Positions 1 to 12,500 of a stretch of DNA of 64,000 nucleotides are shown here, piece by piece; within the stretch, counting starts at the first letter, position 1; each line of letters begins with the position of its first letter. A program made the translations under genes and the position numbers. Below the pieces are notes generated by a model. It searched no databases. It was not told where the DNA came from and saw nothing but the letters and a program-made list of their open reading frames with translations. This DNA is from Streptomyces sp. KMM 9044 (GTDB taxonomy: Bacteria; Actinomycetota; Actinomycetes; Streptomycetales; Streptomycetaceae), in contig NZ_CP113910.1 of assembly GCF_024701375.2 (NCBI RefSeq), positions 6,572,001-6,636,000 of the forward strand. The letters are read 5' to 3'.

Positions 1-515
1 CCGTGGGCGGGCGGCGGCATGGCAGCCGACACCGACGCCGAGGGCCGCCAGCAGCGCGGCGGCGTCGGCCTCCTCGACCCCGAGCAGGCGCTCGACGCGC
101 TCGAGGCCTGCGCCACGGACGGTCCGGCCGCGGTCCTCGTCGCCGACATCGACTGGGCACGCTTCGGTCCCGCCTTCACCGCCGTCCGCCCCAGCCCGCT
201 GCTCGCCGAGGTCTACCACGCTCCGGAAGCTCCTCGGACCACGGCCACAGCCACCACCGGACTGCGGGTCCGCCTGGCCGGCCTCACCCCCGAGGCCCGA
301 CAGCGTGAACTGCTCACCGAGGTCCGCACCCGGGCCGCCGCCGCACTCGGCTACGACGGTCCCGGGCAGGTGGGTGCTGAGCGGGCGTTCCGTGATCTGG
401 GTGTGGATTCGTTGATCGCGGTGGAGTTGCGCAACGTCCTGGCGGCTGCCACAGGTGTCACTCTTCCGACGACGGTGGTCTTCGACCATCCCACTCCGCT
501 GGCGCTGGCGGAGTT
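1..515 (+). other. Incomplete module: KR C-terminus and ACP
   Basis: Bases 4-21 encode the WAGGGM stretch found near the end of KR domains. An ACP follows, with the phosphopantetheine Ser at 409-411 in the motif GVDSL. Codon style switches at about base 360 from C/G-ending to T/G-ending codons in the middle of the ACP. The KS and AT of this module lie outside the window, so its extender and KR type cannot be read. Confidence 0.9.
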
Positions 516-3500
516 CTTGTACGGGGAGTTGTTCGGTGCGGACGGTGCCGCTGCGGCGGTGTCGGACGTGGCGGCCGTGGCGGTGCTGGACGAGCCGGTG
601 GCGATCGTCGGTATGGCGTGTCGTTTCCCGGGTGGTGTGGAGTCGCCCGAGGATCTGTGGGCGATGCTGGCGGACGGCCGGGACGGCATCGGTGACTTCC
701 CCACCGACCGTGGCTGGAACCTCGACCTCCTCTTCGCCCCGGATCCTGACAACCCCTACGCCAGCCACACCGCGCGAGGCGGCTTCCTCGACGGTGTCGG
801 TGGTTTTGATGCGGAGTTCTTCGGGGTGTCGCCGCGTGAGGCGTTGGCGATGGATCCGCAGCAGCGGTTGTTGTTGGAGGCGTCGTGGCAGGCCGTGGAG
901 CGGGCGGGTGTCGATCCTCGGTCGTTGCGTGGTTCGCGGGTGGGTGTGTTCGCGGGGACGAACGGTCAGGACTATCCGGCGTTGTTGAGCGTGTCGGAGG
1001 GCGACTTCGGCGGATACGTGGGCACCGGCAATGCGGCGAGTGTGGCCTCGGGCCGGGTGTCGTACGTGCTGGGCCTGGAGGGTCCGGCGGTGACCGTCGA
1101 CACCGCGTGTTCGTCATCGCTGGTCGCCCTGCATCTTGCGGTGCAGTCGCTGCGCAGCGGGGAGTGCGATCTGGCATTGGCCGGGGGTGTGACGGTGATG
1201 TCGACCCCGGGTGCTTTCGTGGAGTTCAGTCGTCAGGGGGGTCTGGCGGGTGACGGTCGGTGCAAGGCGTTCGCGGATGCGGCGGACGGGACGGGGTGGG
1301 GTGAGGGTGCGGGTGTGCTGCTGGTGGAGCGGTTGTCGGATGCGCGCCGTCATGGGCGTCGGGTTCTTGCGGTGGTGCGTGGTTCGGCGGTCAATCAGGA
1401 CGGTGCGTCGAACGGGCTGACGGCGCCGAACGGTCCGGCTCAGCAGCGGGTGATTCGTGCTGCGTTGGCGGGTGCGGGGGTGTCGGCGTCCGAGGTTGAT
1501 GTGGTGGAGGCGCACGGTACGGGGACGCGGTTGGGTGATCCGATCGAGGCGCAGGCGTTGCTGGCGACGTACGGCCGGGAGCGGGTCGAGGGCCGGCCGT
1601 TGTGGCTGGGTTCGGTGAAGTCGAATGTGGGTCATACGCAGGCGGCTGCGGGTGTGGCCGGTGTGATCAAGATGGTTGAGGCGCTGCGGCACGGTGTGCT
1701 GCCGGCGACGTTGCATGCGGATGAGCCGTCGTCGCAAGTGGACTGGTCGTCGGGTGGGGTGCAGCTGCTGACCGGGCAGCGGCCGTGGCCCGAGGTGGAG
1801 CGTGCGCGTCGTGCGGGTGTGTCGTCGTTCGGTCTGAGCGGTACCAACGCCCACGTCATCCTCGAAGAGGCGCCTGCCGAGAGCGTCGAGCCGACAGAGC
1901 CGACAGAGAACGCCGGGCTGCCCGTGATCCCGTGGGTGCTGTCCGGTCGCAGCGCCGAGGCCCTGCGTTCCCAGGCCGCCCGCCTGTTGGACGTCGTAAG
2001 GTCCGCGCCCGAGGCCGACCCCATGGAGATCGCCTCGGCGCTCGCCACCACGCGCACCGCGTTCGAACACCGGGCCGTCGTCCGGGGCCGTGACCGTACC
2101 GAACTCGTCGCCGCGCTCGCCGCGTTGGCGGACGGCGAGCGGACCCCTCATGCCGTGAGCGGGATCGCGAGCGAGGGCCGGACGGCGTTCCTGTTCTCCG
2201 GTCAGGGTGCGCAGCGGCCCGGGATGGGCCGGGAGCTGTACGAGGCGTTCCCCGTTTTCGCGGAGGCCTTCGACGAGGTGTGCGCGCATGTCGGTTCCGG
2301 GTTGCGGGATGTGGTTCTCGGCGATGACGCGGAGCGGTTGAACCGCACCGAGTGGGCGCAGCCGGCGCTGTTCGCGATCGAGGTCGCTCTGTTCCGGCTG
2401 GTGGAGTCCTTCGGGGTGCGTGCGGACTTCGTGGTGGGGCATTCGATCGGTGAGATCGCCGCCGCGCAGGTGGCGGGGGTGTTGTCGCTGGAGGACGCGT
2501 GCGCCCTGGTGGTGGCGCGTGGCCGGCTGATGCAGGAACTGCCGTCGGGTGGGGTGATGGTGGCGGTGGAGGCCACCGAGGACGAGGTCGTCCCGCTGCT
2601 GGATGCGGCGCGGGTCTCGGTCGCGGCGGTGAACGGGCCGAGGGCGGTGGTGATCGCCGGAGTCGAGGCGGCCGTGAACGAGGTCGCCGAGGTGCTGAAG
2701 GCGCGGGGCCGACGTGTCTCGCGTCTGCGGGTGTCGCACGCGTTCCATTCCCCGCTGATGGAGCCGATGCTCGACGCCTTCCGTGAGGTGGCGGAGCGGA
2801 TCACCTACGGAAGACCCGCCATCCCCGTCGTGTCGAACGTGACCGGACGCCTCGCCGCCGAGGGGGAGTTGGCGTCGGCCGAGTACTGGGTGCGGCATGT
2901 CCGTCAGGCGGTCCGTTTCGCCGACGGAGTGAGCGCCCTGGCGGCCGAGGGCGTGACCCGTTTCCTGGAGATCGGCCCCGACGGCACCCTCACCGCCCTC
3001 ACCCGGACCGTGCTCGGTGACGTCGACGACGCGGTCTGCGTACCCGTCCAGCGCAAGGACCGGCCCGAGGCCGACGCGCTGACCGCCGCGCTGGCCGCAC
3101 TGCACGCCGCCGGAGTACCGGTCGGCTGGAACACGGTGCTCGGCGCGGTGCGGCCCGCCTTCCCGCTTCCCACCTACGCCTTCCAGCGCACCTGGTACTG
3201 GCCCGAGCCACGGCGTGGTGTGACGGGGACGGGTACCGGTACGGCCTCCGTGGCGACGGCCGGGGAGGCCGCGTTCTGGCAGGCCGTGGACCGTGGTGAC
3301 GCCGAAGAGCTGGCCGGCGTGCTGGACCTCGACGGCACCGAACTGGAGAGCGTCGTGCCCGCGTTGTCCGCGTGGCGGCGTGCCGAGGCGGAGCGGACCA
3401 CCGCGGACGCCTGGCGCTATCGGGTCCGCTGGGAGCGGCTCGCACCGGCCGAGACCCGCACGGCCGACGGGCGGTGGCTGCTGCTGCAGGCCGACGCCGA

Positions 3501-6500
3501 CGCCGGCTCCGTCCTCTCCGGCATCGAGGAGTTCCTGCCGGGACTCGAACGCGTGATCTGCACCGACCTCGGGCGCGCCGCCCTGGGCGAGGTGTTCGCC
3601 GCGGCCGTCGCCGACGGCGCGCCGATCGCCGGCGTGCTGTCCTGCCTGCCCGGTGTGAAGAGCGCCCTCACCCTCGTGCAGGCGTACGGCGACGCGGCGG
3701 TCGCCGCGCCGCTGTGGCTCGTGACCAGCGGTGCCGTCGCCGTGGGCGGCGGCACCGAGGCCGCCGTCGATCCACGACGGGCCGCCGTATGGGGACTGGG
3801 CCGGGTCGCCGCGCTCGAACACCCCGACGTGTGGGGCGGACTGCTCGACCTGCCCGTCCGGCCGGACCGACGCACCCTCGCGCGGACCGTCGCCGTGCTC
3901 GCCGCCGGCGACGAGGACCAGGTCGCCGTACGCGGAACCGACGCGTACGCCCGCCGTCTGACGCCCGCTCCCGCCCTCGGCGCCACCGGCGTGTGGGCGG
4001 CTCCGGAGCGCGTCCTGATCACGGGTGGCACCGGTGCTCTCGGGGCCCGCGTCGCCCACTGGGCCGTCGCCCGCGGTGCCCGGGAGCTGGTGCTGACCAG
4101 CCGTCGGGGTGCGGACGCGCCCGGCGCGGACGACCTGCGGGGCGAACTCGCCGGGCTGGGCGCACGGGTGACCGTCGCCGCCTGCGACATGGGGGACCGG
4201 GACACCGTGGCGCGGCTGCTGGCCGCACACCCCGTCGACGCCGTCGTGCACTGCGCGGGTGTCCTCGACGACGACGTGATCGCCTCGTACTCGCCCGACC
4301 GGCTCGCCGCCGTGCTGCGCGCCAAGGCGGACGCCGCCGACCACCTGGACGAACTGACCCGCGACAGCGGCCTGTCGGCGTTCGTGGTGTTCTCCTCCAT
4401 CGCCGGCGTGTGGGGCAGCGGAGGGCAGGCCGGCTACGCCGCCGCCAACGCCCACCTGGACGCGCTCGTCGAGCGTCGGCGCGCTCGCGGCCTGACCGCC
4501 ACCTCCGTCGCCTGGGGCCCGTGGGGCGGCACCGGCATGGCCGCCGACGAGGCCGCCCAGCACCTGCTGAACCGCCGCGGCCTGCGCCCGGTCGACCCCG
4601 ACGCCGCGCTGACCGCGCTCGACCGTGCCCTGACCGCCCAGGACACCACCGTCGTCGTGGCCGACGTCGACTGGGCACTGTTCGCGTCCGCGTTCACCAC
4701 CGGACGCCCCAGCCCCCTGCTCGCCGCCCTGCCCGGGGCGGCCGTCGAAGCGGCGGCCGACACCGCCGTCGACGCGGCCGGTGCCGCGCTGCGGGACAGG
4801 CTCGCCCCGCTCTCCACCGAGGAGCGCGAAGCCGACCTGCTCGACCTGGTGCGCCGCAGGGCCGCCGCCGCGCTCGGCCACACCGACCCGGCCGCCGTCG
4901 CCGTCGGCCGGGCCTTCCGCGAGATGGGCTTCGACTCGCTGACCGCGGTCGAACTGCGCAACGCCCTCACGGCCGAGACCGGCATCACCCTGCCCAGCAC
5001 CCTCGTCTTCGACCACCCCACGCCGCTCGCCGTCGCCGCCCGCCTGCGGGACGAGCTGTACGGGGCCGAGCGGGAGCGGCAGGAAGCCCCGGTGCGGGCG
5101 ACCGACACCGACCCCGTCGTCATCGTCGGCATGGGATGCCGGCTGCCCGGCGGCATCGACGGCCCGGACCAGTTGTGGGATCTCCTCGCGGCCGGCGGTG
5201 ACGCCGTCGGAGCCTTCCCCGAGGACCGCGGCTGGGACCTGACGGGCCTGCTGGAGGCCAGCGACACCCTCTCCGGGGGCTTCCTGGCGCGGGCGTCCGC
5301 GTTCGACGCCGCGTTCTTCGGGATCAGCCCCCGCGAGGCCCGGGCCCTCGACCCGCAGCAGCGGCTCGTCCTGGAGACCTCCTGGGAGGCCCTGGAACAC
5401 TCCGGGATCGCCCCCACCGCGCTGAAGGGCTCCCGCACCGGCGTCTTCGTCGGAGCCGGCAGCTCCGGCTACGCCACCGGTCTGACCGAGATTCCCGAGG
5501 GGCTCGGGGGACATCTGCTGACCGGTCAGGCGGGCAGCGTGATCTCCGGCCGGATCGCCTACTCCCTAGGCCTGGAAGGCCCGGCCGTCACCGTCGACAC
5601 CGCCTGTTCCTCCTCCCTGGTGGCCCTGCACCTGGCCGCGCAGTCGCTGCGCGGCGGCGAGTGCGACCTGGCGCTCGTGGGCGGCGTCACCGTCATGGCG
5701 GACCCGGGCGCCTTCGTCGAGTTCAGCCTTCAGGGCGGCCTCGCGCCCGACGGCCGCTGCAAGGCGTTCTCCGACGACGCCGACGGCACCGGCTGGGCTG
5801 AGGGCGTCGGCGTACTCGTCGTGGAGCGGCTCTCCGACGCCCGCCGAGCCGGTCACCGCGTGCTGGCCGTGGTGGAGGGCACGGCCGTCAACCAGGACGG
5901 CGCCTCCAACGGCCTGACCGCCCCCAACGGCCCCTCCCAGCAGCGTGTCATCCGGCAGGCGCTGGCCTTCGCAGGGCTCTCCCCCCGGGACGTCGACGTG
6001 GTGGAGGCGCACGGCACCGGCACCACCCTCGGCGACCCCGTCGAGGCGCAGGCGCTGCTCGCGGCATACGGTCAGGAGCGGCCCGAGGACCGGCCGCTGT
6101 GGCTCGGCTCGGTCAAGTCCAACCTGGGGCACACCCAGGCCGCGGCCGGAGCCGTCGGCATCATCAAGATGATCCTCGCCCTGCGCAACGACACCCTTCC
6201 GCGCACCCTGCACGCCGGGCAGCCCTCGTCCCGCGTCGACTGGGACAGCGGGCGGATCCGACTGCTGCACGAGGCCGTCGCCTGGCCCGCCGGTGAGAAC
6301 GTCCGCCGCGCCGGGGTCTCCGCGTTCGGCGTCTCCGGCACCAACGCCCACGTCATCCTCGCCGAACCGCCCGCGACGCCGGACGCGTCCACCACGCCCA
6401 CCCGCGGACGCGGGGACACCGACCGCGCCGCCCTGCCCTGGCTGCTCGCCGCGCGCAGCGCGCCCGCCCTGCGCGACCAGGCCGGCCGGCTCCTCGCCCA

Positions 6501-9500
6501 CCTCGAACAGCACAGCGGCCTGGACGCCGCCGACGTCGCGCACGCTCTCGCGTTCACCCGCGCCCAGCTGGAGCACCGCACCGCCGTCACCGGCACCGGC
6601 CGCGACGCCCTGCTGGCCGGACTCCGCGCGCTCGCCGACGGCCGGACACACCCCGCCGTCGTCACCGGAAGCACCCTCACCACGGGCGGGACCGCGTTCC
6701 TGTTCGCCGGCCAGGGCACCCAGCGTCCCGGCATGGGCCACGGCCTGTACCAGGCGTTCCCCGCGTATGCCGACGCCTTCGACGCCGTCTGCGGCCACTT
6801 CGAGGGACTGCTGCCGCGCCCGCTCGCCGAGGTCGTGCACGGGGACGACGCCGACGCCCTGAACCACACCGAGTACGCCCAGCCCGCCCTGTTCGCCGCC
6901 GAGGTCGCCCTCTTCCGGCTCCTGGAGTCGTTCGGGGTGCGCCCCACCCACCTGCTCGGCCACTCCGTCGGCGAGATCGCCGCCGCCCACGTGGCCGGGG
7001 TGCTCACCCTGCCCGACGCCTGCCGCCTGGTCGCCGCCCGCGGCCGGCTGATGCAGAACCTGCCCGAGGGCGGCGCGATGATCGCCCTGCAGGCGGCCGA
7101 GGACGAAGTGCTGCCGCTGCTCGCCGGACGCGGGGACGTCCTCGGCGTGGCCGCCGTCAACGGCCCCCGCTCCGTGGTCGTCTCCGGTGACGAGGACGCC
7201 GCGCTCGCTGTCGCCGCGCACTTCGCCGCACAGGGCCGCAAGACCACCCGTCTGCGGGTCAGCCACGCCTTCCACTCCCCGCGCATGGAGCCGATGCTCG
7301 ACGACTTCCGGGCCGTCGCCGTCGCCGTCGAGTACGCCGAGCCGCGCATCCCGGTCGTCTCCGACCTCACCGGCCGCCTCGCCGGGCCCGGCGACCTCAC
7401 CGACCCGGAATACTGGGTACGGCACGTGCGGCACGCCGTACGGTTCGCCGACGGCGTCACCGCTCTGGAGGAACGCGGCGTCGTCCGCCTCCTCGAACTC
7501 GGCCCCGACACCACCCTGACCGCCCTCGCCCAGGGCGGCTGGCAGGGCACCGCCCCGCTCGCCGTGCCCACCCTGCGCGACGACCGCGACGACCGCGACG
7601 AGGCGGAGACGCTGCTGGCCGCCGTCGGCGCCCTGCACGCCCACGGCGCACCCGTCGACTGGCACGCCGTGCTCGCCACCACCGCACCCGGCGCCCGCCC
7701 TGTGGACCTGCCCACGTACGCCTTCCAGCACCACCCCTACTGGATCGAGACCACCCCCTCCGCGGGTGATCCGGCCGCCGCCGGACTCATCGCCGCCGGT
7801 CATCCGCTGCTCGGCGCGGTCGTCCCGTCCGCCGTCGACGACACCCTGCTGCTCACCGGTCGCCTCACCGCCCGCACCACGGGCTGGCTCGCCGCGCACC
7901 GCCTCGGCGGCACGGCCGTCGTCCCGAGCACCGCCTTCCTCGAACTCGCCCTCGCCGCCGGCGCACACGCCGGCCGCCCGCAGATCCGCGAACTCGTCCT
8001 GGAACGCCCGCTGGCCCTGCCCGAGTACGACGGAGTCGCCCTGCAACTGCGCGTCGAGGCACCCGACGCCCGCGGCGACCGTGCCTTCGCCGTGCACGCA
8101 CGCCCCACGGCCGACGCCGGCGCCGAGTGGACCCGGCACGCCGCCGGCGTCCTCACCGCCGAGACCGGACCGGACCCGGCCCACGACCTCGCGGCCTGGC
8201 CGCCGCCGGGTGCGGAGGAACTCGCCACCGACGGCCTCTACGTTCGCCTGCGTGAGGCCGGACTCGACTACGGGCCCGTCTTCCAGGGCTTTGTGGCCGC
8301 CTGGCGGGACGACACCGCCGTGTACGCCGAGGTCGCGCTCCCCGAGTCCGCCTCCGCCGACGCCGCCCGCCACGACCTGCACCCGGCGCTCCTGGACGCC
8401 GCCCTGCACCCGCTGGGCCTCGGCGCGTTCGACGGCCTCGGCGATGGGCGCATGCTGTTCTCCGCCGGCCAGGTCCGGCTGTTCGCCACCGGCGCCACCA
8501 CCCTGCGCGTCCGTCTGGAGCGCACCGGCCCCGACACCCTCGCCCTCACCGCCGCCGACGCGGTCGGCGAACCCGTCCTGGCCATCGGCTCCCTGCTGCT
8601 GCGCCCGGTGCCCCGCGCATCCCTCACGCCCGCCACCGCACCGGTGCCCGGCGGGGAGAGCGCCCCGGCCACCGAGCAGGTCCGCCGCCGCGCCGCCCGC
8701 ACCCAGCCGCCCGGCAGCCTCCTGGAACGCCTGGCCGGCCGGCCCGCCGCCGAACGCGAACGCTCCCTGCTCACCACCGTCCGCGACCGTGTCGCCGCCG
8801 TGCTCGGACACGCCGGCCCCGACGACGTCGAACCGGCCCGGCCCTTCACCGACCTCGGCCTCACCTCGCTGACCGCGGTCGAACTGCGCAACGGGCTCAG
8901 TGCCGCCCTCGGCGTCACCCTGCCCGCCACCCTCGTCTTCGACCACCCGACCCCGGCCGTACTCGCCCGGCACCTCGCCGACGACCTGTTCGGCACCGCC
9001 GGCGACGGCACCCCCGTCGCCGCCCGCCGCGCCGTCGACGACGACCCGATCGCCATCGTCGGTATGGCCTGCCGCTACCCTGGCGGCATTGCCGGACCCG
9101 AGGACCTGTGGGACCTGGTACGCGCCGGAGCCGACGGCATCTCGCCGCTGCCCACCGACCGCAACTGGAGCCCCGAGCGGCTCTACCACCCCGACCCCGA
9201 CCATCCCGGCACCGTCTACACCCGGGAAGGCGGCTTCCTGCACGACGCCAGCCGCTTCGACCCCGCGTTCTTCAGCATCTCGCCCCGCGAGGCCCTCGCC
9301 ATGGACCCCCAGCAGCGCCTGCTCCTGGAGGTCTCCTGGGAGGCCCTGGAACGCGCGGGTGTCGACCCGGCCGTGGCCCGCGGCTCCGCCACGGGCGTCT
9401 TCGCCGGCGTCACCTACCAGGACTACGTGACGATCCTCGCGGCCTCCGACGACAACTTCGAGGGCTACGTCGGCACCGGCAACTCGCCCAGCGTCCTGTC

Positions 9501-12500
9501 CGGCCGCATCTCCTACGCGCTCGGCCTGGAGGGCCCGGCCGTCTCCGTCGACACCGCCTGCTCCTCCTCCCTCGTCGCCCTGCACCTCGCCGCGCAGTCC
9601 CTGCGCCAGGGCGAGTGCGACCTCGCCCTGGCCGGCGGAGTCACCGTGATGTCGACGCCGGGCTCCCTCATCGAGTTCAGCCGGCAGCGCGCCCTCGCCG
9701 AGGACGGCCGCTGCAAGCCCTTTTCCGCGGACGCCGACGGCGCCAGCTGGGCCGAGGGCGTCGGTGTGATCGTCCTCGAACGGCTCTCCGACGCCCGCCG
9801 GGGCGGCCACCAGGTACTCGCCGTCATCCGCGGCTCCGCCCTCAACCAGGACGGCGCCTCCAACGGACTGACCGCCCCCAACGGCCCCTCCCAGCAGCGC
9901 GTCATCCGGCAGGCCCTCGCCACCGCCGGACTCGCCCCGCAGGACGTGGACGTCGTCGAGGCGCACGGCACCGGCACCACCCTCGGCGACCCCATCGAGG
10001 CCCAGGCCCTCCTCGCCGCCTACGGCCAGGACCGCGCCGAGGACCGGCCGCTGTGGCTCGGCTCCCTGAAGTCCAACATCGGGCACAGCCAGGCCGCCGC
10101 CGGCGTCGGCGGCGTCATCAAGATGGTGATGGCCCTGCGCGAAGGCGTCCTGCCCCGCACCCTGTACGCCGACAACCCCACCCCGCACGTCGACTGGACC
10201 GCCGGACATGTCCGCCTGCTCACCGAGGAACGCCCCTGGCCCGACACCGGCCGCGCACACCGCGCCGGAGTCTCCTCCTTCGGCATGAGCGGAACCAACG
10301 CCCACGTCATCGTCGAACAGGCCCCCGACATCCCCGACCGGACCGCCACGCGGGCCGCGCTGCCCGCCGTACCCGTGCTGCTCTCCGCCCGCACCCCCGC
10401 CGCGCTGCGCGCCCAGGCCGCCCGGCTCCGCGCCCACCTGCGCGCCCGGCCCGGCACCCCGCTCACCGACCTCGCCTACACCCTCGCGGTCGGCCGGGCC
10501 GCCCTCACCCACCGGGCCGCCTTCCTCGCCGACGACGTCCCCCGCCTCGACGAGGCCCTGGCCGCGCTCGCCGCCGACGGACCGCTCACCGCGCCCGCCC
10601 TGGTCGCCGACGCCGTGCCGGGCGGCGCCGAACCTGTCCTCGTCTTCCCCGGACAGGGCGCCCAGTGGGCCGGCATGGCCCGCGAACTCCTCGCGGGGTC
10701 ACCCGTGTTCGCCGACTGGATCGACCGCTGCGAACGGGCACTCGCCCCGCACGTCGACTGGTCGCTGACCGCCGTGCTGCGCGGCGACGCCGACGCCGCC
10801 GACCTCGCCCGCGTCGACGTCGTACAGCCCGCCCTGTGGGCCGTCATGGTCGCCACCGCCGCCCTGTGGCGCGCCCACGGCGTACGCCCGGCGGCCGTCG
10901 TCGGCCACTCCCAGGGCGAGATCGCCGCCGCCTGCGCCGCCGGAGCTCTCAGCCTGGACGACGGCGCCCGCGTCGTCGCCCTGCGCAGCCGCGCCATCAC
11001 CCGCATCGCCGGAACCGGCGGCATGATGTCCGTGCCGCTGTCCGCCGAGGACACCCGCGCCCGCATGGAGCCCTGGGCGGACCGCCTGGCCGTCGCCGCC
11101 GTCAACGGGCCCGCCACCGTCGTCGTCTCCGGCGAGGCCGAGGCCCTGGACGAACTGCACGCCGCCCTCACCGCGGACGGCGTCCGCGCCCGCAAGGTCG
11201 ACGTCGACTACGGGTCGCACTCCGCGCAGGTCGAGGCCATCCGGGACACCGTCCTCGACGCCCTGGACGGCATCACCCCGCGCGACGCGGAGATCCCCTT
11301 CCGCTCCTCCCTCACCGGCGACTGGCAGGACACCACCGGGCTCGACGCCACCTACTGGTACACCAACCTGCGGGAGACCGTCCGCTTCGAGGAGGCCGTA
11401 CAAGGCCTGATCGCCGCCGGGCACCGCACCTTCATCGAGGTCGGCCCGCACCCCGTGCTCGCCGTCGGGCTGCGCGACACCCTCGACGCGGCCGGTGTGG
11501 ACGGTGCCGTCCTCGGTTCCCTCCGCCGCGACCAGGGCGACCTCGGTCAGTTCCTCACCGCGCTCGCCGAAGCCCACGCGCACGGCGTCGACGTCGACTT
11601 CGAGACCGTCTTCGGCGGCACCGGCGCCGTCCGCACCGACCTGCCCACCTACCCGTTCGAGCACCAGCGTTACTGGCCCACCCTCCGCGAGACCGCCGCG
11701 GCCGGTCACGCCGACGGCGCGCCCGACGCGGACTCCGTCGAGGCCCGTTTCTGGGAGACCGTCGAGCAGGAGGACCTGCAGAGCCTCAGCGACGCCCTCG
11801 ACCTGGCCGCCGACGCCCCCCTCAGCAGCGTCCTGCCCGCCCTGTCGAACTGGCGGCGCACCCAGCGCGAACGCGCCACCACCGACGCGTGGCGCTACCG
11901 CGTCTCGTTCAGCCCCCTCACCCCGGGCCCGGCCACCCTCACCGGCACCTGGCTGCTCCTCGCCCCCGCCGACACCACCGGGCACGCCCGCATCGCCGAC
12001 GCCGTCGCCGACGCACTCTCCGCGGGCGGCGCACGCACCGTCCGGCTGATCACCGTGCCCGACGGTGTCCCCGACCGGGCCGCCCTCGCCGGCCTGCTCA
12101 CCACCGCCGAGGACGCCGCACGCCCCGCCGGTGTGCTCTCCCTCCTCGCCCTGGACACCCGCGCCCACCCCGACCACCCGGCCGTCCCCGTCGGGCTCGC
12201 CGGCACCCTCGCCCTGGTCCAGGCCCTCGGTGACCTCGGCATCGACGCCCCCCTGTGGTGCGCCACCCGCGGCGCCGTCGCCGTCTCCGGCGCCGACCCC
12301 GCGCCGGACCCCGCCCAGGCCCTCGTCTGGGGCTTCGGCCGGGTCGCCGCCCTGGAGCACTCCGACCGCTGGGGCGGCCTCATCGACCTGCCCGCCGACC
12401 TCGACGCCCGCAGCGCCACCCGCCTCGCCACCGTTCTCGCCGACCCCGGCCACGAGGACCAGATCGCGCTGCGCGCCACCGGCGCCCACGGCCGCCGCCT

